From Rhodobacterales bacterium HKCCE4037 (GTDB lineage Bacteria; Pseudomonadota; Alphaproteobacteria; Rhodobacterales; Rhodobacteraceae), in assembly GCA_015689645.1 (NCBI GenBank), contig WVSM01000014.1:1-59504 (forward strand): a DNA stretch of 59,504 bases. The letters are read 5' to 3'. This document shows, one piece after another, positions 17,833-25,957 of this stretch (positions are counted from its first letter, which is position 1; every line of letters starts with the position of its first letter). Position numbers and translations under genes: made by a program. The notes below the pieces were generated by a model. That model did not search any database and was not told the DNA's origin. It was given only the letters and a program-made list of their open reading frames with translations.

Positions 17833-18789
17833 ATGAGCCAGACCGGGCAGGGACAAGTCGCCGACGCCGTCACGGGCAATTGGGTGGACCGCCTCGCGCC
17901 CGCCGCCACGCGCCCCTACCTGCGGCTGAGCCGCGCCGACCGCCCGATCGGCACGTGGCTGCTGCTCCTGCCCTGCTGGTGGGGCCTGCTGCTGGCGATC
18001 TCGGCAACGGGCCGCGCACCGACGCTCTACGACGCATGGATCTTCATCGGCTGCGGCATCGGCGCCTTCCTGATGCGCGGCGCGGGCTGCACCTGGAACG
18101 ACATCACCGACCGCGACTTCGACGGCTCGGTCGCACGCACGGCGTCGCGCCCCATTCCTTCAGGTCAGGTCAGCGCGAAACAGGCGCTGGCCTGGGCGGT
18201 GGTGCAATCCCTTGTCGCCTTCTGCATCCTGCTGACCTTCAACTGGGCCGCGATTGTTCTGGGGATCATCTCGCTCCTGCCCGTCGCCATATACCCCTTC
18301 GCCAAACGCTTCACGTGGTGGCCGCAGGTGTTCCTCGGCCTCGCCTTCAACTGGGGTGCGCTGCTGGCCTGGACCGCCCATACCGGCAGCCTGTCGCTGG
18401 CCCCGGTCCTGCTCTACCTCGGCGGCATCGCGTGGACGCTGTTCTACGACACGATCTACGCCCACCAGGACCGCGAGGATGACGAACTGATCGGCATCAA
18501 GTCCACGGCCCGCCTGTTCGGCGAAAACACGAAGGCCTGGCTGCGCGGCTTCCTCGCCGCGACGGTCGCGCTGATCGGGGCGGCGATCCTCGTGGCGCTT
18601 GTGCCGGGTGGCAATTTCCTCGCGCTGATCGTCGCACTTGCCGGGGCCTGGGCGATGGGATGGCACCTGTCGTGGCAGCTGGTCCGGCTCAACATCGACT
18701 ATGCGGACCTGTGCCTGCGGCTGTTCCGGTCGAACCGCGACGCGGGCCTGATCCTTGTGCTGTTTTTCGCCGTCGCGCTTTTCGTCTGA
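17833..18789 (+). CDS. ubiA: 4-hydroxybenzoate polyprenyltransferase
   Basis: 318 residues from the ATG at 17833. Both aspartate-rich motifs of the UbiA family are present: GCTWNDITDRDFDGSVART (about residues 80-98) and DTIYAHQDREDDELIGIKSTA (about 207-227). Eight or nine membrane helices separate them. It attaches the polyprenyl tail to 4-hydroxybenzoate in ubiquinone synthesis at the inner membrane. It diverges from rsmE with 12 bp between start codons. Confidence 0.95.
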   Translation: MSQTGQGQVADAVTGNWVDRLAPAATRPYLRLSRADRPIGTWLLLLPCWWGLLLAISATGRAPTLYDAWIFIGCGIGAFLMRGAGCTWNDITDRDFDGSVARTASRPIPSGQVSAKQALAWAVVQSLVAFCILLTFNWAAIVLGIISLLPVAIYPFAKRFTWWPQVFLGLAFNWGALLAWTAHTGSLSLAPVLLYLGGIAWTLFYDTIYAHQDREDDELIGIKSTARLFGENTKAWLRGFLAATVALIGAAILVALVPGGNFLALIVALAGAWAMGWHLSWQLVRLNIDYADLCLRLFRSNRDAGLILVLFFAVALFV

Positions 18790-18864
18790 TTGAAAGCCCC
18801 TGCCGGACAGGCTAGGGCTTGAGCCCAACAATATCCCCGAGCAGGGAACCGGGTCATTTTGCCC

Positions 18865-20823
18865 ATGTCGACATCCGAACGCATATCCGCACTGGTCGGA
18901 CCGGTCTCCTTCGTGGCGGCGGGTGTGATCTCGGTCGGCGTTGCCATCGTGGCCGCACGTGTGATCGAACGGAGCACGACTGAGGACATCGAAACTGCCC
19001 TGCGCGCGGACGGGATCACCTGGGTCGAGGTTTCGGCCAATGGCCTGCGGGTTTATCTCGACGGCACCGCGCCTGACGAGGCCGCCCGGTTCCGGGCGCA
19101 GACCCAGGCCTCCGGCATCGTCGACGCCGACCGCGTGGTGAACCGGCTCGATGTCGAGGCGCTCGATTTCACCGCCCCGCCGCGGTTCTCACTCGACATG
19201 CTGCGCAACGGCGACGGCATCCAGCTGATCGGCCTGATCCCTGCCCCGCGCGGCGACGAGGCCTTTGCCGTGGCCGAGGCGATTGCCGACATCGCCGGGG
19301 ACGCGGATGTCGTGAACATGATCGAAACCGCAGAGATGGGTGCGCCGGATACGTGGGAGGCCGCGCTGGCCTACGGCCTCCGGGCGTTGCAGACCCTTCC
19401 GCGCTCCAAGGTGACCGTACTGGCCGACCGGGTGGAAATCGAAGCGGTGGGCGAAACCCGCGAGGAACGCGCCGAGTTCATCGCCCTGCTGCAACAGAAC
19501 CAGCCGTCCGGCGTCGAAGTCGTGCTCGACATCTCGGCACCCCGCCCGGTGATCACCCCCTTCGCCCTGCGATTCGTACGCGATGAGGCCGGCGCGCGCT
19601 TCGAGACCTGCACGGCGGATTCCGTAGAGGCCCGTGACCGCATCGTCGCCGCGGGCCGCGAGGCCGGGGCGACCGGCACCATTCCCTGCACCATCGGCCT
19701 TGGCGTGCCCTCCTCCTCCTGGGCCGGTGCCGTCGAAACCGCCATCGCCGCGTTGGTGGAACTGGGGCAGGGGTCGGTGACCTTCTCGGATGCCGACGTG
19801 ACGCTGATCGCCGCCGAAGGCACCGAGCAGAACCATTTCGATACGGTGGTCGGGGAACTAGGCGCAGCCATGCCGGACCTCTTCTCGCTGCAGACGGTTC
19901 TGCCCGAACCGGAAACCCAGGCCAGCGCCGGACCTGCACGGTTTACCGCGACCTTCGATGCCGAAACCGGGGCGCGGCTGCGCGGACGCCTGCCCGACGG
20001 CGCCATCGGCGACTCGGTCCAGACCTTCGCAACGGCCCTGTTCGGCGCGAACAACACCGATGTTGCGACCCGCGCGGTCGCGGATCTACCGCAAGGCTGG
20101 TCGGTGCGCGTCATGGCCGGGCTCCGGGCCCTGTCCGAGCTGAACTCGGGCCAATTGACGGTGGAGCCCGAAACCCTGCGCCTGACCGGCGAAACCGGCG
20201 ATGAGCAGATGATCTCGCAACTCACCCGGATGCTGTCGGAAGACCTGGGCCAAGGAGCGGATTTCCAACTCGACGTGCGCTATGTCGAGGCGCTCGACCC
20301 GGTCGCCTCCCTGCCGTCGGAAGAAGAATGCGTCGCCCGGATCCAGGCGATCCAGGACGAAACCAAGATCACTTTCGATCCCGGCTCGACCGAGATCAAC
20401 GAAACCGCCGGCGCCGTTCTCGACCAGATCGCCGAAGTGCTGCCCGACTGCATGCACGCCCGTATGGAAATCGGCGGGCATACGGACGCGCAGGGCGGCG
20501 AGACGATGAACCTCAACCTCAGCCAGGCGCGGGCGAACTCGGTTCTGAACGGCCTGCTGGCCCGTGGCGTTCTCGTGTCGAACCTGACCGCACAGGGTTA
20601 TGGCGAGAGCCAGCCGATCGCCGACAACGAGACCGAGGAAGGTCGCGAACAGAACCGCCGGATCGAATTCCGTCTTCTCGCGACGGCAGACGTTGCAGGC
20701 GCAGCCGCAACGGCCGATGATCAGCCGCGCACCAGTGGCGGCATCGTCACCGAGGGCGCTATCGCGGACTGGCCGTTCGAGGCCCGCCCCCTGCCCCGGC
20801 CCGAACCGCCAGACGCGGATTAA
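18865..20823 (+). CDS. OmpA-family protein with N-terminal anchor and long periplasmic region
   Basis: About 652 residues from the ATG at 18865 (a TTG six bases upstream is possible). A short basic segment and one membrane helix (residues ~12-33) anchor it. A periplasmic region of about 450 residues with BON-like repeats follows; phrases such as ITWVEVSANGLRVYLDGTAPDEAAR and KVTVLADRVEIEAVG recur in form. The C-terminal OmpA domain (about 505-620) has ITFDPGSTEIN, IGGHTDAQGG, NLNLSQARANSVLNGLLARGV and ENRRIEFRL-type ending, so it should bind peptidoglycan. It probably forms an envelope scaffold. A small coiled-coil gene follows 18 bp downstream. Confidence 0.85.
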   Translation: MSTSERISALVGPVSFVAAGVISVGVAIVAARVIERSTTEDIETALRADGITWVEVSANGLRVYLDGTAPDEAARFRAQTQASGIVDADRVVNRLDVEALDFTAPPRFSLDMLRNGDGIQLIGLIPAPRGDEAFAVAEAIADIAGDADVVNMIETAEMGAPDTWEAALAYGLRALQTLPRSKVTVLADRVEIEAVGETREERAEFIALLQQNQPSGVEVVLDISAPRPVITPFALRFVRDEAGARFETCTADSVEARDRIVAAGREAGATGTIPCTIGLGVPSSSWAGAVETAIAALVELGQGSVTFSDADVTLIAAEGTEQNHFDTVVGELGAAMPDLFSLQTVLPEPETQASAGPARFTATFDAETGARLRGRLPDGAIGDSVQTFATALFGANNTDVATRAVADLPQGWSVRVMAGLRALSELNSGQLTVEPETLRLTGETGDEQMISQLTRMLSEDLGQGADFQLDVRYVEALDPVASLPSEEECVARIQAIQDETKITFDPGSTEINETAGAVLDQIAEVLPDCMHARMEIGGHTDAQGGETMNLNLSQARANSVLNGLLARGVLVSNLTAQGYGESQPIADNETEEGREQNRRIEFRLLATADVAGAAATADDQPRTSGGIVTEGAIADWPFEARPLPRPEPPDAD

Positions 20824-20841
20824 GACGAAAGCACAAGACCC

Positions 20842-21171
20842 ATGAACCGCCTCGAATTCATCATCGCCATTGCCATTATCCTGTTCGTGGCTTTCGCCCT
20901 AGGCTGGCTGGCGCACTGGCTGGTGACGCGGTTCAACCAGGTCTCCTCGGCGGACCTGGGCGAGATGGAAAACCTCGCGCGCGCGCTGCACGATGCCGAG
21001 GAAACGCGGGACCAGGCGATCGCCTACCTGCAACAGCGGGAAGGCGAGTTGACCAACCAGCTGAGCCAGACCGAGGCCGAACTGCGCGCCGCCATGGAAG
21101 GCCTGCGCGAGGCGCGGACCGAGGCAGAAGAGCTGCGCAGCTACATCGAGAGCATGAACCAGGGTCGTTGA
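20842..21171 (+). CDS. Small membrane-anchored coiled-coil protein
   Basis: 109 residues: one N-terminal membrane helix (about residues 5-27), then a long charged helix from residue 40 to the end with regular heptads (LARALHDAEETRDQAI, LTNQLSQTEAELRAAMEGLREARTEAEELR). It lies 18 bp after the OmpA-domain gene on the same strand and probably shares its transcript, which suggests a joint envelope role. I recognise no named family. Confidence 0.75.
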   Translation: MNRLEFIIAIAIILFVAFALGWLAHWLVTRFNQVSSADLGEMENLARALHDAEETRDQAIAYLQQREGELTNQLSQTEAELRAAMEGLREARTEAEELRSYIESMNQGR

Positions 21172-21173
21172 CC

Positions 21174-21330
21174 CCCTTCGGGGTTGCGCCGGCTTCGCCG
21201 TCGCCGGGGGCAATTTTCCAAGGGAAAATTGCGGTGCGCTGTTGCGGCGGGGTCGCGTGCGTCACGCGGGTCTGGGGGCTCTGCCCCCGTCGCCAAGGGC
21301 GACTCCCCCGGAGGTTTTTCTGGCAAGATG
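21174..21330. repeat. Intergenic mosaic of stem-loops of a Rhodobacteraceae type
   Basis: At least three perfect hairpins lie in tandem: GCAATTTTCC/GGAAAATTGC with loop AAG (21210-21232), GGGGGC/GCCCCC with loop TCT (21274-21288), and GTCGCC/GGCGAC with loop AAG (21289-21303). CCCCCGGAGGTTTTTCTGG then follows. From memory, similar strings ending in CCCCCGGAG plus a T-rich run occur between many Roseobacter genes. The block sits between convergent genes (coiled-coil protein and moaE) and may end transcription from both sides. The copy number in the genome is not visible here. Confidence 0.6.
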
Positions 21331-21346
21331 AAAGACGCAGGCGGGA

Positions 21347-21790
21347 TTACCAACGGTCGAGCGCGGCTTCGTCGTCATCCTTGGCGGCGACCCATTCGGC
21401 GCCGTCTGGGGTGATCTCGCGTTTCCAGAAGGGCGCGCGGGATTTCAGGTAATCCATGAGGAAATCGGCCGCGTCGAAGGCGTCGCGGCGGTGGGGCGCA
21501 GCCGTGGCGACCATCATGATCGTCTCACCGGGGCTGAGGCGGCCGTAGCGATGGATGACGAGGGCGTCGACGAGGTTGAAGCGGGTCATGGCCTCGTCCC
21601 GAATGGCGGTGAGGGCGCGTTCGGTCATGCCGGGGTAATGCTCGATCTCCATCGCCTGCAGGTCGCCGGTGGCAAGGTCGCGAGTGATGCCGGTGAAGCT
21701 GACGATGGCGCCGGCGCCCGTCGCGCGCGCGGTGAAGGCGTTCAGGGTGGCGCCGGGATCGAAGGCGCTGTCGCGGACCTCGACCTCCAT
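21347..21790 (-). CDS. moaE: Molybdopterin synthase catalytic subunit
   Basis: 147 residues. The MoaE frame is clear: GAIVSFTGITRD, MEIEHYPGMTE, the helix with ALVIHRYGRLSPGE, and the active-site region AAPHRRDAFDAADFLMDYLKSRAPFWKRE. It transfers sulfur from MoaD thiocarboxylate to precursor Z (cPMP). It starts 3 bp after moaD and belongs to the pgsA-moaD-moaE operon. Confidence 0.95.
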   Translation of the reverse strand: MEVEVRDSAFDPGATLNAFTARATGAGAIVSFTGITRDLATGDLQAMEIEHYPGMTERALTAIRDEAMTRFNLVDALVIHRYGRLSPGETIMMVATAAPHRRDAFDAADFLMDYLKSRAPFWKREITPDGAEWVAAKDDDEAALDRW

Positions 21791-21793
21791 GGC

Positions 21794-22039
21794 TCAGCCT
21801 CCGGTCATGGGCGGGAAGAAGGCGACTTCCTTCGCGCCGGTCACTGGAGCGTCGAAGGGGACGAGGTCCTGATCGACCGCGGCCCGGATGGCGGCGGTGT
21901 CGGAGAAGGCGAAGGCGTGGGCGTCGGAGCGGGTCTTGAGCTCCTCGATGAGGGCGACGACGGTTTTTGCGTCGGTCTCGACCTCTTCGGCTCCGGTCCC
22001 GATGCGTTCGCGCAGCCATGCGAAATAGCGGATCTGCAT
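21794..22039 (-). CDS. moaD: Molybdopterin synthase sulfur carrier subunit
   Basis: 81 residues starting MQIRYFAWLRERIG and ending in the required Gly-Gly (FFPPMTGG), which carries the thiocarboxylate. The beta-grasp fold is of the usual size. The ATG at 22039 overlaps the pgsA stop as TGATG. A longer reading frame upstream lies within pgsA and is not used. Confidence 0.94.
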   Translation of the reverse strand: MQIRYFAWLRERIGTGAEEVETDAKTVVALIEELKTRSDAHAFAFSDTAAIRAAVDQDLVPFDAPVTGAKEVAFFPPMTGG

Positions 22040-22731
22040 CAACTCGGTTCCTTCAGGTAAGGGAGCGCCTTGCGAAAATATTCCCATCCGGTGATCGCCG
22101 TCAGGAGCGCGGCGAGCCACAGCAGGACCACGCCGAGCAGTTCGCTCCACTGGTAGCCGAAGAGGATCCAGTTGAGGTTGAACTCGTCCTCGACCTCACC
22201 GGCGAGGATGCTTTCGACCATGGCGGCATCCATGCCGAGGGAGAGCGCCCAGAGGTAATGGGCGAAAAGGCCCCAGCAGAACAGCAGGCCGATGGCGAAC
22301 ATCTGGACCGTGGTCTTCCACTTGGCGAGCCTGGTGACCTTCAACTCCTTCGCCGAGGCGCCGAGGAATTCGCGCAGGCCGGAGACGAAGATCTCGCGGA
22401 ACAGGATCACGAGGATCGGGACGAGGTAAAGCGGTTTCAGCGCGATGCTGCCGGCGGCGAAATCGACGCCGTAAAGTGCCAGCAGGACGGCCAGCGCGAT
22501 CACCACCATGGCCTTGTCGGCGATGGGGTCGAGCATGGCGCCGAAGCGCGTCTCCTGCTCCCAGCGGCGCGCGAGCAGGCCGTCGAGATAATCGGTCAGC
22601 GAGGCCGACATGAACAGGATCAGGGCGATCCAGTCTGAGAACGGGCGCGGCAGAAGCACGTAGACAAGCGCCACCATGGGCGCCGCGACCAGGCGCACGA
22701 GGGTCAGGATATTGGGCAGGGTCCAGCGCAT
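22039..22731 (-). CDS. pgsA: CDP-diacylglycerol-glycerol-3-phosphate 3-phosphatidyltransferase
   Basis: 230 residues with four or five membrane helices and the CDP-alcohol phosphotransferase motif DYLDGLLARRWEQETRFGAMLDPIADK (pattern D..DG..AR...G...D...D; residues ~47-73). It makes phosphatidylglycerophosphate. An insert near residues 140-205 is somewhat longer than in short family members. In many proteobacteria pgsA directly follows uvrC; here a 3.2-kb block lies between them. It heads the moaD-moaE operon. Confidence 0.94.
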   Translation of the reverse strand: MRWTLPNILTLVRLVAAPMVALVYVLLPRPFSDWIALILFMSASLTDYLDGLLARRWEQETRFGAMLDPIADKAMVVIALAVLLALYGVDFAAGSIALKPLYLVPILVILFREIFVSGLREFLGASAKELKVTRLAKWKTTVQMFAIGLLFCWGLFAHYLWALSLGMDAAMVESILAGEVEDEFNLNWILFGYQWSELLGVVLLWLAALLTAITGWEYFRKALPYLKEPS

Positions 22732-23071
22732 GGGCCCTTGTTATCCGGGTTGCGGGGCGGGGGCCAGAGGGGGTGGGTGTGTGCAAGGGCGTGCAAGGTT
22801 GCACAAGGGACTTAAGCCTCTGAAAGAGAATGGAATTATGAATTCTGTTTACCTTTTCTCAAGGCGTTTTGGAGGGTTTCCGCCTGCGGAAAAGCGCGCA
22901 TTGGAGGCGGGGATCGCGCGCAGCTGGATAAGGCAGACAGGCAAGCCTTGCGCTGCCCCACGAGAAGCGGATTCGAAAAGCCCCGGCTATTCGGTTGCTG
23001 CATGGCCCGCTAGAGTCTGGTTTACAGGCCGGAGATCGAACTCTCGCGCGTCTCGCCACGGGGTAGACAGC
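22732..23071. other. 340-bp intergenic region between pgsA and the CDF gene
   Basis: No convincing gene. This must hold the divergent promoters for pgsA and the transporter. Near 22787-22804 the phrase GTGCAAGG recurs as GTGCAAGGTTGCACAAGG, giving a short inverted repeat. An AT-richer stretch lies at 22820-22865. A small hairpin (TTCCGCCTGCGGAA) lies at about 22878-22891. An open frame running through it from 22676 overlaps pgsA and has no start signal of its own. Confidence 0.45.
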
Positions 23072-24031
23072 ATGACAACGCCCGGTCCGGAACACGCGAA
23101 ACGCCTTGAGCGGCGGTCGCTTGGCGTGGCGATGTGGGGCAACCTGTTCATGGCGGCGGCGGGATTCGTCGCGGCCGCGCTCTCCAATTCCACCGCGATC
23201 ATGCTGGACGGCCTGTTCTCGCTGATCGGATTCGGCTCTGCCCTTCTGGCGCGCCGGATCAGTCGCCGGATCGACGCAGGACCCGACAAGATACGGCCCT
23301 TCGGATACGCGGCGGACGAAGCCTTGTTCTCGACCTTCCGCGCCTTGTCGTTGCTTGGCCTCATCGCGTTCGCCATCGCAAATGCCGTCAGGAACATCGC
23401 CAACTACCTGCGTGGCATCGTTCCGGAGCCGCTCGTGTTCGAACCGATGATTATCTACTTCGCAGGCATCGGCACCACCTGCGCCGTGCTCTGGGCCTTT
23501 CACCATTTCACGTGGCGCAAGACCGGCAAGAGCAGCGCGATCCTGAGGATCGAGGCGAAGGCGGCCATGTTCGATGCGGTCATCACGGCGGCGGCCGGGG
23601 CGGGGCTTGCCGCGATCTACTTCTTCCGGGACGGGCCGCTGGCGTCCGTTGCACCGGTGGGCGATGCCATCATCGTCCTGATGCTCTGCCTTCTGGCGAT
23701 CGGGGTTCATCTTCGGGAGTTTCGCGGCGGCCTGGGGGAATTGGCGGGGATCACCGCGCCGCCCGGTGACCTCGCCATCGTGCGGCGTGCCCTGCGACCC
23801 GCAATCTCGGAGACGGGGGGCACGGTTCGCGACCTGTCCCTGACGAAACTGGGGCGGTCGTTCGTGGTTACGGTCTATTACGATCCCGGACGGGCGATTT
23901 CGGCCGCCGAGATCGACACTCTGAATCTGCGTATGATCCGCGATGCCCGGGCCGCCCTGCCGGGATCGGACGTGCTTCTGATCGTGACCGAACATCCAAG
24001 AAAATGGCCCGATGACCTGAACCCGTTCTGA
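23072..24031 (+). CDS. Cation diffusion facilitator-like transporter
   Basis: 319 residues from the ATG at 23072. It has the CDF layout: N-terminal basic segment, TM1-TM2 (GVAMWGNLFMAAAGFVAAAL, STAIMLDGLFSLIGFGSALL), TM3-TM6 and a C-terminal soluble domain from about residue 220. In TM2 the usual HS..D metal site reads AIMLDGLFS, keeping one Asp. In TM5 the region AKAAMFDAVITAA keeps Asp in the HxxxD-like place. The metal selectivity cannot be told; loss of one typical ligand leaves the substrate open. It sits in the accessory block between pgsA and uvrC. Confidence 0.78.
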   Translation: MTTPGPEHAKRLERRSLGVAMWGNLFMAAAGFVAAALSNSTAIMLDGLFSLIGFGSALLARRISRRIDAGPDKIRPFGYAADEALFSTFRALSLLGLIAFAIANAVRNIANYLRGIVPEPLVFEPMIIYFAGIGTTCAVLWAFHHFTWRKTGKSSAILRIEAKAAMFDAVITAAAGAGLAAIYFFRDGPLASVAPVGDAIIVLMLCLLAIGVHLREFRGGLGELAGITAPPGDLAIVRRALRPAISETGGTVRDLSLTKLGRSFVVTVYYDPGRAISAAEIDTLNLRMIRDARAALPGSDVLLIVTEHPRKWPDDLNPF

Positions 24032-24067
24032 AGCGCTTGTGCCTTTCGGACGGGATGCGAGGGGGCG

Positions 24068-24138
24068 GGGAAGGCCGTTCGAACGGCCTTCCCGCGCGTT
24101 TCGGAGCGAGGCAGATCCGTTTGCGAAAACGGGTCTGC
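24068..24138. repeat. Double-palindrome repeat, copy 1
   Basis: A perfect 26-bp palindrome (half-site GGGAAGGCCGTTC, 24068-24080, then its complement to 24093) is followed 17 bp later by a second hairpin. Its arms are GCAGATCCGTTT (24111-24122) and AAACGGGTCTGC (24127-24138), with one wobble pair. It lies between the convergent CDF and cupin genes. A second, closely similar pair in the same order lies at 24680-24750, on the other side of the cupin gene. Confidence 0.75.
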
Positions 24139-24183
24139 GCGGGGTGAACCCACCCCACCACTCGCCGTCGTTTTCCCGGGTCG

Positions 24184-24573
24184 TCAGTCGAGATCGGTCT
24201 GAATCCAGACAGGGGAGTGATGGATGTCGATCGTCTGCAGTCGGCCGGGACCAAGATTTTCGAACCGATGCGGCAGGGCTTTGGGGCCGAAGACGATGTC
24301 ACCGGCCTGCGCGTCGATGACCTTGTCACCGACATGGAAGCGCGCGCGCCCCGCAACGACGATGAACGTCTCGTCATAGGGATGGACATGAAGCCGGGGG
24401 CCCTTCCCAATCTCGTCCGTTCCATAGGTCAGTACGGTTACGTTTCCCCCGAGCCGTTCCCCGGGGACATGCCCGCGCCAGGGCCCTTCGACGTCAGGGT
24501 CGAACAATTGAAGGCTATTCGCGGGGCTGCCATCGGGCAGCACAGTCGACGGGTCGAAATCCTTGCGGGTCAT
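24184..24573 (-). CDS. Small cupin-domain protein
   Basis: 129 residues forming a single cupin. The motif-1 region HVHPYDETFIVVAGRARFHVGD has the G..H.H....E..... pattern, and the second motif reads GDIVFGPKALPHRFENLGPG. Two or three histidines and a Glu could bind a metal. Small cupins act as dioxygenases, isomerases or sensors, and the substrate cannot be told. The gene is flanked on both sides by the same double-palindrome repeat. Confidence 0.85.
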   Translation of the reverse strand: MTRKDFDPSTVLPDGSPANSLQLFDPDVEGPWRGHVPGERLGGNVTVLTYGTDEIGKGPRLHVHPYDETFIVVAGRARFHVGDKVIDAQAGDIVFGPKALPHRFENLGPGRLQTIDIHHSPVWIQTDLD

Positions 24574-24679
24574 GTCACCTCATTTCCTGCGCTTCATCGT
24601 GTTCGGTTCGCAATTTTCAATTGTTGATCGGTCCCCCTTTGAGTCGCGGACGCTATGCTGGCGCGACCGGTGCGGGGAA

Positions 24680-24750
24680 GGGAAGGCCGTTCGAACGGCC
24701 TTCCCGCACGTTTGGACGCGCGGGTGACCCGTTTTCGAAAACGGGTCTGC
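24680..24750. repeat. Double-palindrome repeat, copy 2
   Basis: The same 26-bp palindrome as copy 1 (half-site GGGAAGGCCGTTC, 24680-24692, complement to 24705) is followed 20 bp later by a perfect 22-bp palindrome (half-site GACCCGTTTTC, 24726-24736, complement to 24747). Both copies have the same order and orientation and share surrounding bases (CGTTTGGA/CGTTTCGGA). This marks a repeat family rather than chance terminators. It lies in the gap between the kinase stop and the cupin start. Confidence 0.78.
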
Positions 24751-24778
24751 GGGGCGTCCGCCGACGCTTGCCGGACTT

Positions 24779-25804
24779 TCAGATCCTCCGCGGCACGTCG
24801 AGCGTGATGATCGTGCCCACAGCGCCACGGGACACATTCAGCGTCGCACCCAGCCCGTCACACATGCCCTGGATGATCTGCCCGCCAAGACCGCCGTTGT
24901 CCGGCCAGTCGGTGTCTTCCGGAATGCCGATACCGTCATCCGTGATGATCGCACGCATGCCGCCATCGTCGGTCTGCGTCACGATGAGTTCAACGAGACC
25001 CGAGGCCTGCTCTTCGAAGGCATGCTGCATCGCGTTCGTCAGGATTTCCGAAACGATGAGGCCAACGCGAACGGCGCTGTCGGTCTCCATCACGAGCGGT
25101 TCGACTTTCACGTTCACCCGCACCCCGGCGCGGCCGTCCAGATGCGCAATCGCGTTGGCCACGCGGCCCAGGTACGAGCCGAGCTGGATCTTGTCTTCGT
25201 TGGTATGCTTCGCCGCGGCGGACATTTCCTCGTAGAGGAGTTGCAGGCTTTCGATGCGCCGGCTGATGTCCCTGAGGTCTTCACCTTCGCCCATCTCGCG
25301 CGACTTGAGGCGGATCAGGCTGAGGATCATGGCAAGGTGGTTCTTCACCCGATGCTGCACCTCGGCGATGGCATCTTCGAGGAGATTGAGCGTTTCACCC
25401 TGGTCGCCGTGGGACATTTCGCTTTGAAGGCCGACGAAATAATCGAGCTCCCCGGTTTGCTCGTTGAAGATCGGCGAGATCAACAGCGCGTTCCGGAATT
25501 CCTCCCCATTCGCGCGCTCGTTGGTCAGAACGATGCTGATATCCTCCTCGTTGTCCAATGCCTCGCGGATCGCCTTGATGTCAGCGGCCTTCGTGCCTTC
25601 GCCCTGTAGAAAGCGGCAATTGCGCCCCACGGCCATGGACGCGGTGTAGCCCGTCAGCTCTTCGAAGGCACGGTTCACGTAGACGATCGGATTGTCGTCG
25701 AGGTTCGGATTGGTCAGCACCATCGCGAGGCCGGACGACCCGAAGAGCGCGATCGCGTCGTCGTGGCTGACTTCGCCGGGAGTGAATGACGTTTTTCGGT
25801 CCAT
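24779..25804 (-). CDS. LOV-domain (blue-light) sensor histidine kinase, HWE/HisKA_2 type
   Basis: 341 residues. The N-terminal PAS domain carries the LOV flavin signature GRNCRFLQG with Cys63, the residue that bonds FMN after blue light. A linker then leads to the HisKA_2-type phosphoacceptor EVQHRVKNHLAMILSLIRLKSR (His151). The ATPase domain shows VGLIVSEILTNAMQHAFEE (N box), DDGIGIP and GLGGQIIQGMCDGLGA. No membrane segment is present, so it senses in the cytoplasm. No response regulator gene is nearby, so its target is unknown; such kinases often feed the general stress response or light-dependent physiology. Confidence 0.92.
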   Translation of the reverse strand: MDRKTSFTPGEVSHDDAIALFGSSGLAMVLTNPNLDDNPIVYVNRAFEELTGYTASMAVGRNCRFLQGEGTKAADIKAIREALDNEEDISIVLTNERANGEEFRNALLISPIFNEQTGELDYFVGLQSEMSHGDQGETLNLLEDAIAEVQHRVKNHLAMILSLIRLKSREMGEGEDLRDISRRIESLQLLYEEMSAAAKHTNEDKIQLGSYLGRVANAIAHLDGRAGVRVNVKVEPLVMETDSAVRVGLIVSEILTNAMQHAFEEQASGLVELIVTQTDDGGMRAIITDDGIGIPEDTDWPDNGGLGGQIIQGMCDGLGATLNVSRGAVGTIITLDVPRRI

Positions 25805-25957
25805 TTCGGGTACTCAAATCATGGATGTGCGCGAATTGCACGATATTGAGCGCGCGCGAATATCGGAGAGCTGTATGAGATAAGGTATAGGCGCCAGCAA
25901 GGCAATCAACGCCTGATTTGCGGTATCAAGGCGGTGACATTCAGGTGCGCGCGGACG

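Noticed and set aside
22676-23071. N-terminal extension of the CDF transporter
   Set aside because: Would overlap pgsA, and its sequence lacks transporter similarity; the ATG at 23072 fits the family start.
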